The notes beneath the pieces are model-generated. The model saw only the letters and a program-made list of their open reading frames with translations, did no database searches and had not been told where the DNA came from. This document shows, in pieces, positions 1 through 7,786 of a stretch of 60,612 nt of DNA; position 1 is the first letter of the stretch; the number at the start of each line of letters is the position of its first letter. This stretch comes from Brevundimonas denitrificans. Its GTDB lineage: Bacteria; Pseudomonadota; Alphaproteobacteria; Caulobacterales; Caulobacteraceae. The stretch spans positions 1-60,612 of the forward strand of contig NZ_BSOY01000008.1 of the NCBI RefSeq assembly GCF_030160755.1, read 5' to 3'. The position numbers and the translations under genes are program-made.

Positions 1-1107
1 GGCGGCGGCGTCAGCGACGGCCCCGGCGGCGCGGACGCGGCTGGGCTTGCGCGACGGATCGGAGAGGGCCGAGCCCGAGGCGCCCTTGTGGATCGGGGCC
101 GAGGTGCGGCGGCCCGGGATCGGCGCGGGCGTCGACACCGTATTGCCCGTCGGCAGATTCTCGGGCCGGATATGCTCGGCCAGCATCTCGCGGATGACGC
201 GGGGACCGACCTCCTCGACCGAGCCGACCGGCAGGGTGCCGAGCTGGAACGGTCCATAGGCCAGGCGGATCAGGCGGTTCACGGTCAGGCCGAGATGCTC
301 CAGCACCTTGCGGACCTCCCGGTTCTTGCCCTCGGTGATCGAGACGCTGATCCACAGATTGGCGGGGGCGTTGCCCTCGGTCTCCTTGGCCTTGTCCAGC
401 GTGGCTTCGATCGGGCCGTAGCGGACGCCGTCGACAGTCACCCCGTCCTTCAGCGAATCCAGCTGCAGCTGGCTGACCCGGCCGCGAGCCCGGGCGCGGT
501 ACTGTCGGACCAGTTCGGTCGAGGGCAGTTCCAGCGCGCGGCTCAGCTCGCCGTCATTGGTCAGCAGCAGCAGGCCCTCGGTGTTCAGATCGAGCCGGCC
601 CACCGACAACACCCGCGGCAGGCCGCTGGGCAGGGCGTCGAAGACGGTCGGCCGTCCGGCCGGATCGGTGTGCGAGGTCAGCAGACCGGCGGGCTTGTGA
701 TAGCGCCAGACGCGGGTCGCCTCGGCCGAGCCGATCGGCTTGCCGTCGACGGTGATGACGTCGTCGCGCGTCACCAGCACGGCGGGCGTGTCGAGGATCT
801 TGCCGTTGACCGCCACCTTGCCGAGGCCGATCAGCCGCTCGACCTCACGGCGCGAGGCGATGCCGGCCCGGGCCATGACCTTGGCGATACGCTCGCTGCG
901 TTTCGGACCTTCATCAACCTTCGGACCGGCCTTGCCGTCCTTCACGAACGGCTTGCCGCCCGGCTTGCCAAAGGATTTGCCGCCTTTCGGCGGGCCGCGA
1001 TCGTCGCTGGTCTCGACGCGCTTGACGTAGGGTTTGCGGGGGCCGTCGCGGCTGTCGTCTTGACGCGGGCGCGGCTTCTTGTCGTTGTCTCGGGGATGGC
1101 TGGCCAT
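1..1107 (-). CDS. rluB: 23S rRNA pseudouridine synthase, RluB/RsuA family (3' end cut by window edge)
   Basis: Isomerises a specific uridine to pseudouridine in 23S rRNA in the cytoplasm. Reading from the ATG at 1107 leftward the frame stays open to base 1, so the C-terminus is missing; 369 codons are visible. After a basic, low-complexity leader of about 65 residues comes an S4 RNA-binding domain (about 70-115, RSERIAKVMARAGIASRREV), then the synthase domain with the family signature GRLDLNTEG, whose Asp (about 173) is the catalytic residue. The visible C-terminal tail is again Pro/Arg/Ser-rich. The start codon lies inside the 5' end of the divergent tadA, so the two genes overlap head-to-head by 12 bp if both first ATGs are used. 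RluB is favoured over RluE/RsuA by the long basic extensions; the exact target nucleotide is inferred. Confidence 0.92.
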   Translation of the reverse strand, partial: MASHPRDNDKKPRPRQDDSRDGPRKPYVKRVETSDDRGPPKGGKSFGKPGGKPFVKDGKAGPKVDEGPKRSERIAKVMARAGIASRREVERLIGLGKVAVNGKILDTPAVLVTRDDVITVDGKPIGSAEATRVWRYHKPAGLLTSHTDPAGRPTVFDALPSGLPRVLSVGRLDLNTEGLLLLTNDGELSRALELPSTELVRQYRARARGRVSQLQLDSLKDGVTVDGVRYGPIEATLDKAKETEGNAPANLWISVSITEGKNREVRKVLEHLGLTVNRLIRLAYGPFQLGTLPVGSVEEVGPRVIREMLAEHIRPENLPTGNTVSTPAPIPGRRTSAPIHKGASGSALSDPSRKPSRVRAAGAVADAAA

Positions 1108-1581
1108 GATGAGCGGTTCATGCACATGGCCTTGGCGTGTGCGCAAGCGGCGGCGGACGCGGGAGAGACTCCCGTAGGCTGTTTGATCGTCGACGAATCG
1201 ACCGGCGAGGTCGTCGCCGAAGGCCGCAACGGCCCCATCGGCGCCCACGATCCGACCGCCCATGCCGAGATCGTCGCCATGCGGGCGGCGGCCGCGAGAC
1301 TGGGAAACTACCGACTGACAGGCCTTACCCTCTATGTGACGCTCGAGCCCTGCGCCATGTGCGCCGGGGCTATCAGCCACGCCCGCATCGGCCGGCTGGT
1401 CTGGGGCGCCGACGATCCCAAGGGCGGGGCGGTGGCGCACGGCCCGCGCTTCTTTGACCAGCCGACCTGCCACTGGCGGCCCGCGACCGAGGGCGGGGTC
1501 CTGGCCGCCGAGGGCGGCGAGCTGCTGCGCGCCTTCTTCCGCGCCCGCCGCAAGGGAACGGCGGCGCCTGATGTACGTTAA
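1096..1581 (+). CDS. tadA: tRNA adenosine(34) deaminase TadA
   Basis: Deaminates A34 to inosine in the tRNA-Arg wobble position. The 161-residue product has the zinc-deaminase core: HAE (His56, catalytic Glu58) and PCAMC (Cys86, Cys89), which together bind the zinc. The first ATG at 1096 gives MAGHDERFMHMALACAQ, matching the usual family N-terminus; an ATG at 1120 would remove the overlap with the divergent rluB start at 1107 but trims a conserved helix. A longer upstream open frame exists but is the shadow of rluB. Length is normal for the family (150-170 residues). Convergence or coupling with the following lipoprotein gene is not evident (39-bp gap). Confidence 0.95.
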   Translation: MAGHDERFMHMALACAQAAADAGETPVGCLIVDESTGEVVAEGRNGPIGAHDPTAHAEIVAMRAAAARLGNYRLTGLTLYVTLEPCAMCAGAISHARIGRLVWGADDPKGGAVAHGPRFFDQPTCHWRPATEGGVLAAEGGELLRAFFRARRKGTAAPDVR

Positions 1582-1620
1582 TCCGCCGGGCCGCACGGCT
1601 CAGCTTGTTCGAGAGTCCGT

Positions 1621-2028
1621 ATGAAGTCCCTGGTCCTGGTCGCCGCCCTCACCTGCCTCGCGACCGCCGCCTGCGGTCAGAAGCCGCAGGATGCGCCGAC
1701 AGACGGGGATTCCGTGCGCGAGCGGGCGCAGGAGGCCCAGACCGCGCGCCGCCGCACCGGCGCCGAGGCGCAGGACCGGGCCCTCAACCGGGTCATCCGC
1801 ACCGTCTATCTGTGCAACAACAGCGAGCGCCTGTCCGTCGATTTCGACAACCCGCGCCAGATGGCGACGGTGCGCAACTCCAGCGGCGAGGCCGTGGACC
1901 TGTACCAGGAGCGGGCCGCCGAAGGCATCTGGTACAAGGCCTCGGGCTATGAACTGCGCGGCGAGGGCGTCATGGCGACCTGGACCTCGGACGGCCGTCC
2001 CCCGACCGATTGCCGGGCCGTCGACTAG
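1621..2028 (+). CDS. MliC-like lipoprotein (putative lysozyme inhibitor)
   Basis: 135 residues with a short hydrophobic signal peptide ending at a cysteine (about Cys19, ATAAC), so probably a periplasmic lipoprotein, although the -3 residue is not the ideal Leu. The C-terminal half (about 60-133) looks like the MliC/PliC fold: it opens with VYLCNNSERLSVDF, contains GIWYKASGYELRGEG and ends with a paired cysteine in PPTDCRAVD, spacing typical of the single disulfide of this family. Known members inhibit C-type lysozyme; that activity here is inference. Its TAG stop is shared with the convergent GNAT gene through a CTAG tetranucleotide. Confidence 0.7.
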   Translation: MKSLVLVAALTCLATAACGQKPQDAPTDGDSVRERAQEAQTARRRTGAEAQDRALNRVIRTVYLCNNSERLSVDFDNPRQMATVRNSSGEAVDLYQERAAEGIWYKASGYELRGEGVMATWTSDGRPPTDCRAVD

Positions 2029-2627
2029 CCGAACGCCGCCAGCCTCGCATCCAGCCGCGCCCGGACCGCGGGCCAGTCGTCGTCGAGAACGGCGAACTGG
2101 GCGGTGTCGCGAATCCGGCCCTTGAAGGTGATCTTGTGCTTGCGCAGCACGCCCTCGTCGCGCGCGCCCAGCTTGCGGATCGCGGCCTGGCTGCCCGGAT
2201 TGATGGCGTCGGTGAGGATCTCGACCCGGACCGCGCCGCCGTCGAAGGCATGGCCCAGCAGCAGTCGCTTGCAGGACGGATTGACCGGCCCACCGCGCGC
2301 CTCCGGCCTGTAGAAGGTCGAGCCGATCTCGCAGCGGCGATAGTCGGGCTTGATCTCGTAGAGGCTGGTCGTGCCGACGATCGCGCCGTCCTCCCGCCGC
2401 CGCACGGCCCAGGCGATGCGCGTCCCCTGCGCCATCGCCCGTAGCGCCGACGCCCACCAGCCGCCGAAATGCGGGCCGTAGCCGGCGGCGACCATGATGT
2501 CCCAGGACGCCGCGTCGCAATCCAGCGCGGCGCACACCTCGCCTTCCAGCGAAGCTGTCAGGGGCTCCAGCCGCACGAAGCGGTTTTCCAGCGGGACGAC
2601 GGCCAGCACCATCGGAGTGTGGCTCAT
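2025..2627 (-). CDS. GNAT family N-acetyltransferase (RimJ/RimL-like)
   Basis: 200 residues. The order of elements is that of the RimJ-like acetyltransferases: N-terminal strand [13 protein letters not shown], a middle strand [19 protein letters not shown], the weak acetyl-CoA loop region, and [20 protein letters not shown], the characteristic Asn...KLG segment near the C-terminus. It would transfer an acetyl group from acetyl-CoA to an amine; the substrate cannot be read from sequence. The ATG at 2627 overlaps the aroB stop by 4 bp (ATGA), so the gene is translationally coupled to the aroK-aroB operon. The longest open frame extends further upstream into aroB and is rejected. Confidence 0.85.
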   Translation of the reverse strand: MSHTPMVLAVVPLENRFVRLEPLTASLEGEVCAALDCDAASWDIMVAAGYGPHFGGWWASALRAMAQGTRIAWAVRRREDGAIVGTTSLYEIKPDYRRCEIGSTFYRPEARGGPVNPSCKRLLLGHAFDGGAVRVEILTDAINPGSQAAIRKLGARDEGVLRKHKITFKGRIRDTAQFAVLDDDWPAVRARLDARLAAFG

Positions 2628-3730
2628 GACGCGCCTTCGGTCTTCAGAAACGCCGCGACGGCGGCGCGATGGACGGCCTTGTCGACAAAGGCCTCCCCGA
2701 TGCCGCGGGCCAGGATCAGGGTCAGACCTCCGCCCTCCGCCTTCTTGTCGCCAGCCATGCGGGTCACCAGCGCCTCCGCCGAAAAGGCCCCGACGGCGTC
2801 CAGTCGGGTCGGCAGGCCCGCCGCCGCCATGACCGCCTCGACCCGCACCGCATCCTCGCCCGAACACAGACCGTTGGTCGCGGCAAACCGGAACGCCAGC
2901 GCACAGCCCAGGGCCACCGCCTCGCCATGGGTCAGTTTCGTCTCGTCAAAGCCAAGCTCGGCCTCGATGGCGTGCCCGAAGGTATGGCCGAGGTTGAGCA
3001 GGGCGCGCCGCCCGACTTCCTTCTCGTCCTCGCCGACGATGGCGCTCTTGATCTCGATCGACCGGACCACCGCGCGGGTCAGGGCGGCGGGATCCCCTCC
3101 GGCGCCGACGGCTCCCTCTCCAGCCAGCCAGTCGAAGAAGGCCGGATCGCAGATCAGGCCGTGCTTCAGCACCTCGGCCCAGCCTGAGCGCAGCTGGCGC
3201 GGCGGCAGGGTGGCCAGCAGGTCGATGTCGGCGACCACCAGCCTTGGCTGATGAAAGGCGCCGACCAGGTTCTTGCCGCGCGGGGTGTCGATCGCCGTCT
3301 TGCCGCCGACCGAGGAATCGACCTGGGCCAGCAGGGTCGTGGGAACCTGCACGAAGTCGATGCCGCGCATGAACAGGGCCGCCGCCAGACCCGCGAGGTC
3401 GCCCACGACGCCGCCGCCCAGGGCCACGATCAGGTCGCGCCGGTCGAGGCCGAAGGCCAGCAGCCGGTCGATCACCCGCTCCAGCTCGGCGAAGGATTTC
3501 GAGGCTTCGCCGGGCGGCACGGTCAGCAGCCGGGCACGGACCCCGGCGGCCTCCAGCGCCGCCAGCACGGCCGGTCCGTGCAGGGCGGCGACGGTCTCGT
3601 CCGTGATAATGACGGTCCGGCCCTGCGCGAGGGCGGCGATCCGTCGGCCCAGATCGGGCAGCAATCCCCGGCCGATGACGACGTCATAGGCCCGGAAACC
3701 GCCACCGGAGACGGTGATGACCGTGCTCAT
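2624..3730 (-). CDS. aroB: 3-dehydroquinate synthase
   Basis: Second step of the shikimate pathway: cyclises DAHP to 3-dehydroquinate using NAD+ and a divalent metal. The 368-residue product shows the NAD-binding [19 protein letters not shown] segment, the [19 protein letters not shown] region, and the metal-ligand histidines in [12 protein letters not shown]. The ATG at 3730 ([12 protein letters not shown]) overlaps the aroK stop by 4 bp as ATGA and fits the family length of 350-380; a slightly longer open frame adds MDRGGG and is not needed. It sits in an aroK-aroB-GNAT operon, the usual kinase/synthase pairing in bacteria. Confidence 0.97.
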   Translation of the reverse strand: MSTVITVSGGGFRAYDVVIGRGLLPDLGRRIAALAQGRTVIITDETVAALHGPAVLAALEAAGVRARLLTVPPGEASKSFAELERVIDRLLAFGLDRRDLIVALGGGVVGDLAGLAAALFMRGIDFVQVPTTLLAQVDSSVGGKTAIDTPRGKNLVGAFHQPRLVVADIDLLATLPPRQLRSGWAEVLKHGLICDPAFFDWLAGEGAVGAGGDPAALTRAVVRSIEIKSAIVGEDEKEVGRRALLNLGHTFGHAIEAELGFDETKLTHGEAVALGCALAFRFAATNGLCSGEDAVRVEAVMAAAGLPTRLDAVGAFSAEALVTRMAGDKKAEGGGLTLILARGIGEAFVDKAVHRAAVAAFLKTEGAS

Positions 3731-4293
3731 GCCGCCGCCTCGGTCCAATAGGCTTCGAGGGCGCGGACGATGCCGTCGACCGCCTCTCCATGGGCGCCGC
3801 TGGCGACGTCCACGATCACGTCGGCGCAGGCGTAGAAGGGATAACGCACCTCGGCCATGGCTTTCAGCGCCTCCATCGGATCCCGGCCGCGCAGCAGCGG
3901 ACGGGTGTCGCGCCGTTGCACCCGGCTGGCCACAGTCTCGAGGTCGGCCCGCATCCAGACCGTGACGGCGCGCGCCTTGAGCTCGGCCCGGGTTTCCGGA
4001 TTGAGCACCGCCCCGCCGCCGGTCGCCAGCACCATGCGCGGCGCATGCAGCAGGCGCTTCAGCACCCGCGCCTCCCCGGCCCGGAATTCGGATTCACCGA
4101 GCTGTGCGAAGATGTCGGAGACGGTCATGCCCGCCGCCGCTTCAATCTCGATATCGCCGTCCGCGAAAGGCAGGCCCAGCCGTTTGGCCAGCCGGCGCCC
4201 GACCGTCGATTTGCCCACCCCCATCAGCCCGACCAAGGCTATGGTGCGGTCATGAACGGGAATCGGTTCGTCATCGCTCGCCACGGGGCTCAT
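3727..4293 (-). CDS. aroK: shikimate kinase
   Basis: Phosphorylates shikimate at the 3-OH with ATP, fifth step of chorismate synthesis. Near the N-terminus is the P-loop [19 protein letters not shown], then the shikimate-binding D of FADGDIEIE, the RAGEARVL segment, Walker-B-like ATGGGAVLN, and the lid arginine in RDTRPLL. I chose the ATG at 4293 (188 residues, preceded by GAGG at good spacing) over the GTG at 4347, which would add 18 disordered residues; both are possible. First gene of the aroK-aroB operon, divergent from xerD. Confidence 0.95.
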   Translation of the reverse strand: MSPVASDDEPIPVHDRTIALVGLMGVGKSTVGRRLAKRLGLPFADGDIEIEAAAGMTVSDIFAQLGESEFRAGEARVLKRLLHAPRMVLATGGGAVLNPETRAELKARAVTVWMRADLETVASRVQRRDTRPLLRGRDPMEALKAMAEVRYPFYACADVIVDVASGAHGEAVDGIVRALEAYWTEAAA

Positions 4294-4403
4294 GACCGGC
4301 CTCGCGAGAGGCGGCTGGACGGCGACGGAACGGGCGGCGGCAGGCACGGCATCACCCCACCACCCTCTACACCAAGCGCCGCTGTCGCAAAGCGCTCCCG
4401 CGC

Positions 4404-5303
4404 ATGAGCACGCCGCAGGTCGAGGCCTTTCTGGAAATGATGGCCGTCGAGCGTGACGCCTCGCCCCACACCCTGTCCGCCTATGGCCGGGATCTGGCCG
4501 ACGCCGAAGCGGGGATCGCGGGCGGTCTGATGCGCGGCGACGAGGTCGGGGTCGAGGCCTGGTTCGCCGATCTGGGCCGCCGCGGCCTGTCCCCGGCCAC
4601 CCAGGCGCGGCGACGCTCGGCGGTGCGGCAGTTCTATCGCTTCGCTCTCGGCGAGGGTTGGCGGGCCGATGATCCCTCGCGAAGACTGGATGCGCCGAAG
4701 CAGGGGCGGAGCCTGCCCCGGACGCTGGACGGCGAGGAAATCGAGCGACTCCTCAAGGCGGCGGCGCAGCATGACGGCGCGGCAGGGGTGCGCATGGTTG
4801 CGCTGGTGGAGCTGGCCTACGCCTCGGGGCTGCGCGTCTCGGAACTGCTGGGGCTGAAGGTCGAGGCCGTCCGGCGCGACCCTGCCTTCCTGATCGTGCG
4901 CGGCAAGGGCGGCAAGGAGCGGCTGGCCCCGCTGAACGCCTCGGCGCGGGCGGCGGTCAGGACCTGGCTGGTCGCCCGCGACGCCGCCCGCCCGGAGAAG
5001 GCTCCGGACAGCCCGTGGCTGTTCCCCTCGGCCTCGGCCAACGGCCATCTGACCCCGCGCCGCTTCGCCCAGTTGCTGGATCAGGCCGCCGTCGACGCCG
5101 GCATCGACCCGGCCCGGGTCAGCCCCCACGTCCTGCGCCACGCCTTCGCCACCCATCTGCTCGAAGGCGGGGCCGACCTGCGGGTGGTCCAGACCCTGCT
5201 GGGCCACGCCGACATCGCCACGACGCAGATCTACACCCACGTCGCGACGGACCGCCTGGCCCAGGTGGTGCGCGACAAGCACCCCTTGGCGCGGGATGAG
5301 TGA
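4404..5303 (+). CDS. xerD: site-specific tyrosine recombinase XerD
   Basis: Resolves chromosome dimers at dif together with XerC. The 299-residue protein has an N-terminal SAM-like core-binding domain (about 1-90; [12 protein letters not shown]) and a catalytic domain with the complete set of active residues: Arg144 (SGLRVSELL), Lys171 (GKGGKER), His242 and Arg245 (HVLRH), His268 (LLGHADI) and nucleophile Tyr277 (TQIYTHV). Length and lack of neighbouring mobile genes argue for housekeeping Xer rather than an integrase. XerD rather than XerC is chosen from the overall sequence style and the accA/aroKB neighbourhood seen in alphaproteobacteria; that part is inference. Confidence 0.92.
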   Translation: MSTPQVEAFLEMMAVERDASPHTLSAYGRDLADAEAGIAGGLMRGDEVGVEAWFADLGRRGLSPATQARRRSAVRQFYRFALGEGWRADDPSRRLDAPKQGRSLPRTLDGEEIERLLKAAAQHDGAAGVRMVALVELAYASGLRVSELLGLKVEAVRRDPAFLIVRGKGGKERLAPLNASARAAVRTWLVARDAARPEKAPDSPWLFPSASANGHLTPRRFAQLLDQAAVDAGIDPARVSPHVLRHAFATHLLEGGADLRVVQTLLGHADIATTQIYTHVATDRLAQVVRDKHPLARDE

Positions 5304-5309
5304 ACCGCG

Positions 5310-5594
5310 ATGTCCGTCCGTTCAAACTATCTGACAGCCCTCACCCTGCATGTCTTTGCGGTGCTCGCCTACGCCTTGGTCCCGGCGTTCCCGCTTGTCC
5401 TGAAGGGCTGGTACTTCCCCGGTTTCATCCTGCTGGCGCTAGCGGGCCTCTGGATCAGCTTCGCCTTTGCCTGCCCGGCGTGCGGCTTGTCGGTGGCCTG
5501 GCGCAAGATTCCATTCAACGGCAAGACCCTGTATGGCCACGTTCCATGGCCGCCCCGGCGCTGCAGCGGCTGCGACGAACCGTTTAAGGACTGA
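5310..5594 (+). CDS. small membrane protein with a C-terminal zinc-ribbon-like cysteine set
   Basis: 94 residues, not recognised as a named family. Two hydrophobic segments are visible (about 10-30, LTLHVFAVLAYALVPAFPLV, and about 37-55, GFILLALAGLWISFAFA). They are followed by CPACG and, about 30 residues later, CSGCDE, so four cysteines in two CxxC pairs could bind a metal on one side of the membrane. The gene starts 6 bp after the xerD stop and is probably cotranscribed with it. Codon usage matches its neighbours. No function is assigned. Confidence 0.8.
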   Translation: MSVRSNYLTALTLHVFAVLAYALVPAFPLVLKGWYFPGFILLALAGLWISFAFACPACGLSVAWRKIPFNGKTLYGHVPWPPRRCSGCDEPFKD

Positions 5595-5678
5595 ACCCGT
5601 GCTTGCTCCCCGGCGTTGACCTGACTAGGTTCCGCCGCCTTCCGATGCGCCACGCGGCGCGCCTGTTCCGGACGCCTG

Positions 5679-6629
5679 ATGGCCGTGCACTACCTCGAGT
5701 TTGAAAAGCCGATCGCCGATCTGGAGGCGAAGATCGAGGAGCTGAACCTGCTCTCCTCGACCTCCGGCTCGTTCGACGCCGAGGTCGAACAGCTGCGCAA
5801 GAAGGCCGAGCAACTGCGCCGGAAGACCTACGCCAGCCTCGATCCCTGGATGAAGACACAGGTCGCGCGCCACCCGCAGCGGCCGCATTTCGTGGACTAT
5901 GTCGAGGGGCTTTTCACCGACTTCGTCGAGCTGAAGGGCGACCGTCAGTTCGGCGACGACCAGGCCATCATCGGCGGCCTCGCCCGGTTCCGCGGCGCGC
6001 CCGTCGTGCTGATGGGCCATGAGAAGGGCCACGACACCCAGACCCGCGTCGTCCACAATTTCGGCATGGCCCGGCCGGAAGGCTACCGCAAGGCGGTGCG
6101 GCTGATGGATCTGGCCGAGCGTTACGGCCTGCCGGTCCTGACCTTCGTCGACACCGCCGGCGCCTATCCGGGTCTCGGCGCCGAGGAGCGCGGCCAGGCC
6201 GAGGCCATCGCCCGCTCCACCGAACGCTGCCTGACCCTGGGCGTGCCCTCCATAGCCACCATCACCGGCGAGGGCGGCTCCGGCGGGGCCATCGCCATCG
6301 CCGCCGCCGGCCGGGTGCTGATGCTCGAACATTCGATCTATTCGGTCATCTCGCCCGAGGGCGCGGCCGGCATCCTGTGGCGCGACGGCGCCCGGGCGCG
6401 CGACGCCGCCATGGCCATGAAGATCACCGCCCCCGACCTGGTCGAGCTGAAGATCGTCGACCGGATCATTCCCGAGCCTGTGGGCGGGGCGCATGCCGAC
6501 CGAGAAGCCGCCGTCGCCGCCGTCGGCGACGTCCTGGCCGAGGAGTTGGCGGCCCTTTCGGGCCTGACGCCGGACCAGTTGCGCAAGGCCCGGGCGGACC
6601 GCTTCTACGCCATCGGCCGCGCAATCTAG
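5679..6629 (+). CDS. accA: acetyl-CoA carboxylase carboxyltransferase subunit alpha
   Basis: Alpha half of the carboxyltransferase that moves CO2 from carboxybiotin to acetyl-CoA, giving malonyl-CoA for fatty-acid synthesis; works with AccD, BccP (AccB) and AccC, none of which are in this window. The 316-residue length is exactly family-typical. Visible hallmarks: N-terminal helix YLEFEKPIADLEAKIEEL, RPHFVDYVEGLFTDF, the QTRVVHNFGMARPEGYRKA segment, the oxyanion-type GEGGSGGAIAIAAA loop, and SVISPEGAAGILWRD. It stands alone, 84 bp downstream of the small membrane protein. Confidence 0.97.
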   Translation: MAVHYLEFEKPIADLEAKIEELNLLSSTSGSFDAEVEQLRKKAEQLRRKTYASLDPWMKTQVARHPQRPHFVDYVEGLFTDFVELKGDRQFGDDQAIIGGLARFRGAPVVLMGHEKGHDTQTRVVHNFGMARPEGYRKAVRLMDLAERYGLPVLTFVDTAGAYPGLGAEERGQAEAIARSTERCLTLGVPSIATITGEGGSGGAIAIAAAGRVLMLEHSIYSVISPEGAAGILWRDGARARDAAMAMKITAPDLVELKIVDRIIPEPVGGAHADREAAVAAVGDVLAEELAALSGLTPDQLRKARADRFYAIGRAI

Positions 6630-6737
6630 CGAGGTCGGTCGCACCGTCGCGGATCCATTAACCACTCCGCCACTCTGACGTGTCAGCCTCTTCGTCATGT
6701 ACGCGTTCTGGTCTTTCCCCGCTCGACTCCCTTCGCC

Positions 6738-7316
6738 ATGAGCGATCTTGGTGAAACACTGCGCGACAGCGCCGTGATCAATCTCGCCGCCGCGGTGACC
6801 ATGGTGGTGGACGATTCGGGCTTCGCGCTCGACCTGACGGCCCAGGCCCTGCTCGGGTTCGGAATCCGGACACGCTATGCATGCCGCAGCGCGGCGGAAG
6901 CGATCGAGATACTGCAGGACAATCCCGTCGATCTGCTGGTCGTTGACTGCGAGATGCCGGACATGGACGGTTACGAGCTGGTTCGCTGGCTGCGCCGTTC
7001 AGGACTGGATCCGAACACCTTCGTGCCGGTGATCATGACCGCCCCGCACCTTCGGCGCTCCCGCGTAACCGAGGCCCGGGATTGCGGCGCGAGTTTCGTC
7101 ATCACCAAGCCGTTCAGCGCCACAACCCTGCTGGAACGGATCGTCTGGGTCGCGCGCGACAGCCGGCCCTTTCTTGAGGTCGGCGACTATTTCGGCCCCG
7201 ACCGCCGGTTCCGTGAGATGAAACCTCCCGGCGAGGAGCGCCGCGCCTCCGTGATCCGCAAGGCCCAGTTCGAGGCGGCCAGGAACGAGACAGGCGCTCG
7301 GGAGACCCAGGCATGA
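6738..7316 (+). CDS. single-domain response regulator with a GPDRR tail
   Basis: 192 residues. One receiver domain (about 20-142) has the acidic pair Asp25/Asp26, phospho-acceptor Asp70 (VVDCEMPDMDG), Thr101 and Lys124 (ITKPF). No DNA-binding or enzymatic output domain follows; instead a charged tail carries DYFGPDRRF and GEERR, a motif pattern I have seen recur in alphaproteobacterial signalling proteins. The stop overlaps the next ATG by 4 bp (7313-7316), so the two are coupled. Possible role: a CheY-like messenger or phosphate sink acting with the downstream partner. No histidine kinase lies nearby, so the cognate kinase is unknown. Confidence 0.88.
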   Translation: MSDLGETLRDSAVINLAAAVTMVVDDSGFALDLTAQALLGFGIRTRYACRSAAEAIEILQDNPVDLLVVDCEMPDMDGYELVRWLRRSGLDPNTFVPVIMTAPHLRRSRVTEARDCGASFVITKPFSATTLLERIVWVARDSRPFLEVGDYFGPDRRFREMKPPGEERRASVIRKAQFEAARNETGARETQA

Positions 7317-7786
7317 CGGTCATCACCCACGCGCGGCGCAAGTCCAATCTGGCGAAGATGATCGACTCGGCCGGCGGCGTCAGCGTCGGCGTGGCCCTGG
7401 CCGCCGCGCGCGCGAACATCGAAAAGAAGCGCGCCGAAGCGATGGAGATCGTCGAGGCCCAGGTGACGGCGCTGGAGGCCGTTCCGGTTCCCGCAACGCC
7501 CGGCGAGGCGCCGTCCCGACTCGAGCAGGCCTACCACACCGCCACCGGCGTCATAGACGCGGCCGGGCCGTTTGAGCTCCGGGATATTTGCCAGGCCGCC
7601 GCGGGTCTGTGCGATCTGATCGACGCCGCGCCGGCGGGCGGCAAGTTCGACTGGCGAATCGTCACCGTCCACGCGCAGTCGCTTCGGCTGTTGCTGACCT
7701 TGCCGCCTGAGGCGATCGAGGCGCGGGTTCGGGTGCTGGACAGCCTGCGTCAGGTGGTCAATCGCAAGACGGCTCAGACCGGCTGA
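7313..7786 (+). CDS. conserved protein, possibly CheE-like partner of the receiver
   Basis: 157 residues, all predicted cytoplasmic. The N-terminus is basic (ITHARRKSNLAKMIDSAGG), followed by a long Ala/Glu-rich helix (about 25-55) and a C-terminal helical bundle (about 70-150) containing AAAGLCDLIDAA and HAQSLRLLLTLP, which has the look of a histidine-phosphotransfer or chemotaxis-accessory fold. I recall small chemotaxis proteins called CheE in Caulobacter with a comparable size and basic start, but the match is from memory and weak. The ATGA overlap with the receiver gene is the best functional hint. It overlaps the convergent ABC transporter gene by 13 bp. Confidence 0.6.
   Translation: MTVITHARRKSNLAKMIDSAGGVSVGVALAAARANIEKKRAEAMEIVEAQVTALEAVPVPATPGEAPSRLEQAYHTATGVIDAAGPFELRDICQAAAGLCDLIDAAPAGGKFDWRIVTVHAQSLRLLLTLPPEAIEARVRVLDSLRQVVNRKTAQTG

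Noticed and set aside
4404..5303. The tyrosine recombinase as a mobile-element integrase
   Set aside because: Length, domain order and housekeeping neighbours (aroKB, accA) fit XerD; no attachment repeats, tRNA end or cargo genes are nearby.
6659..6667. TTAACCACT resembling a CtrA half-site, 70 bp before the receiver gene
   Set aside because: Only a single half-site with one deviation and no second TTAA at the right spacing, so chance is a sufficient explanation.
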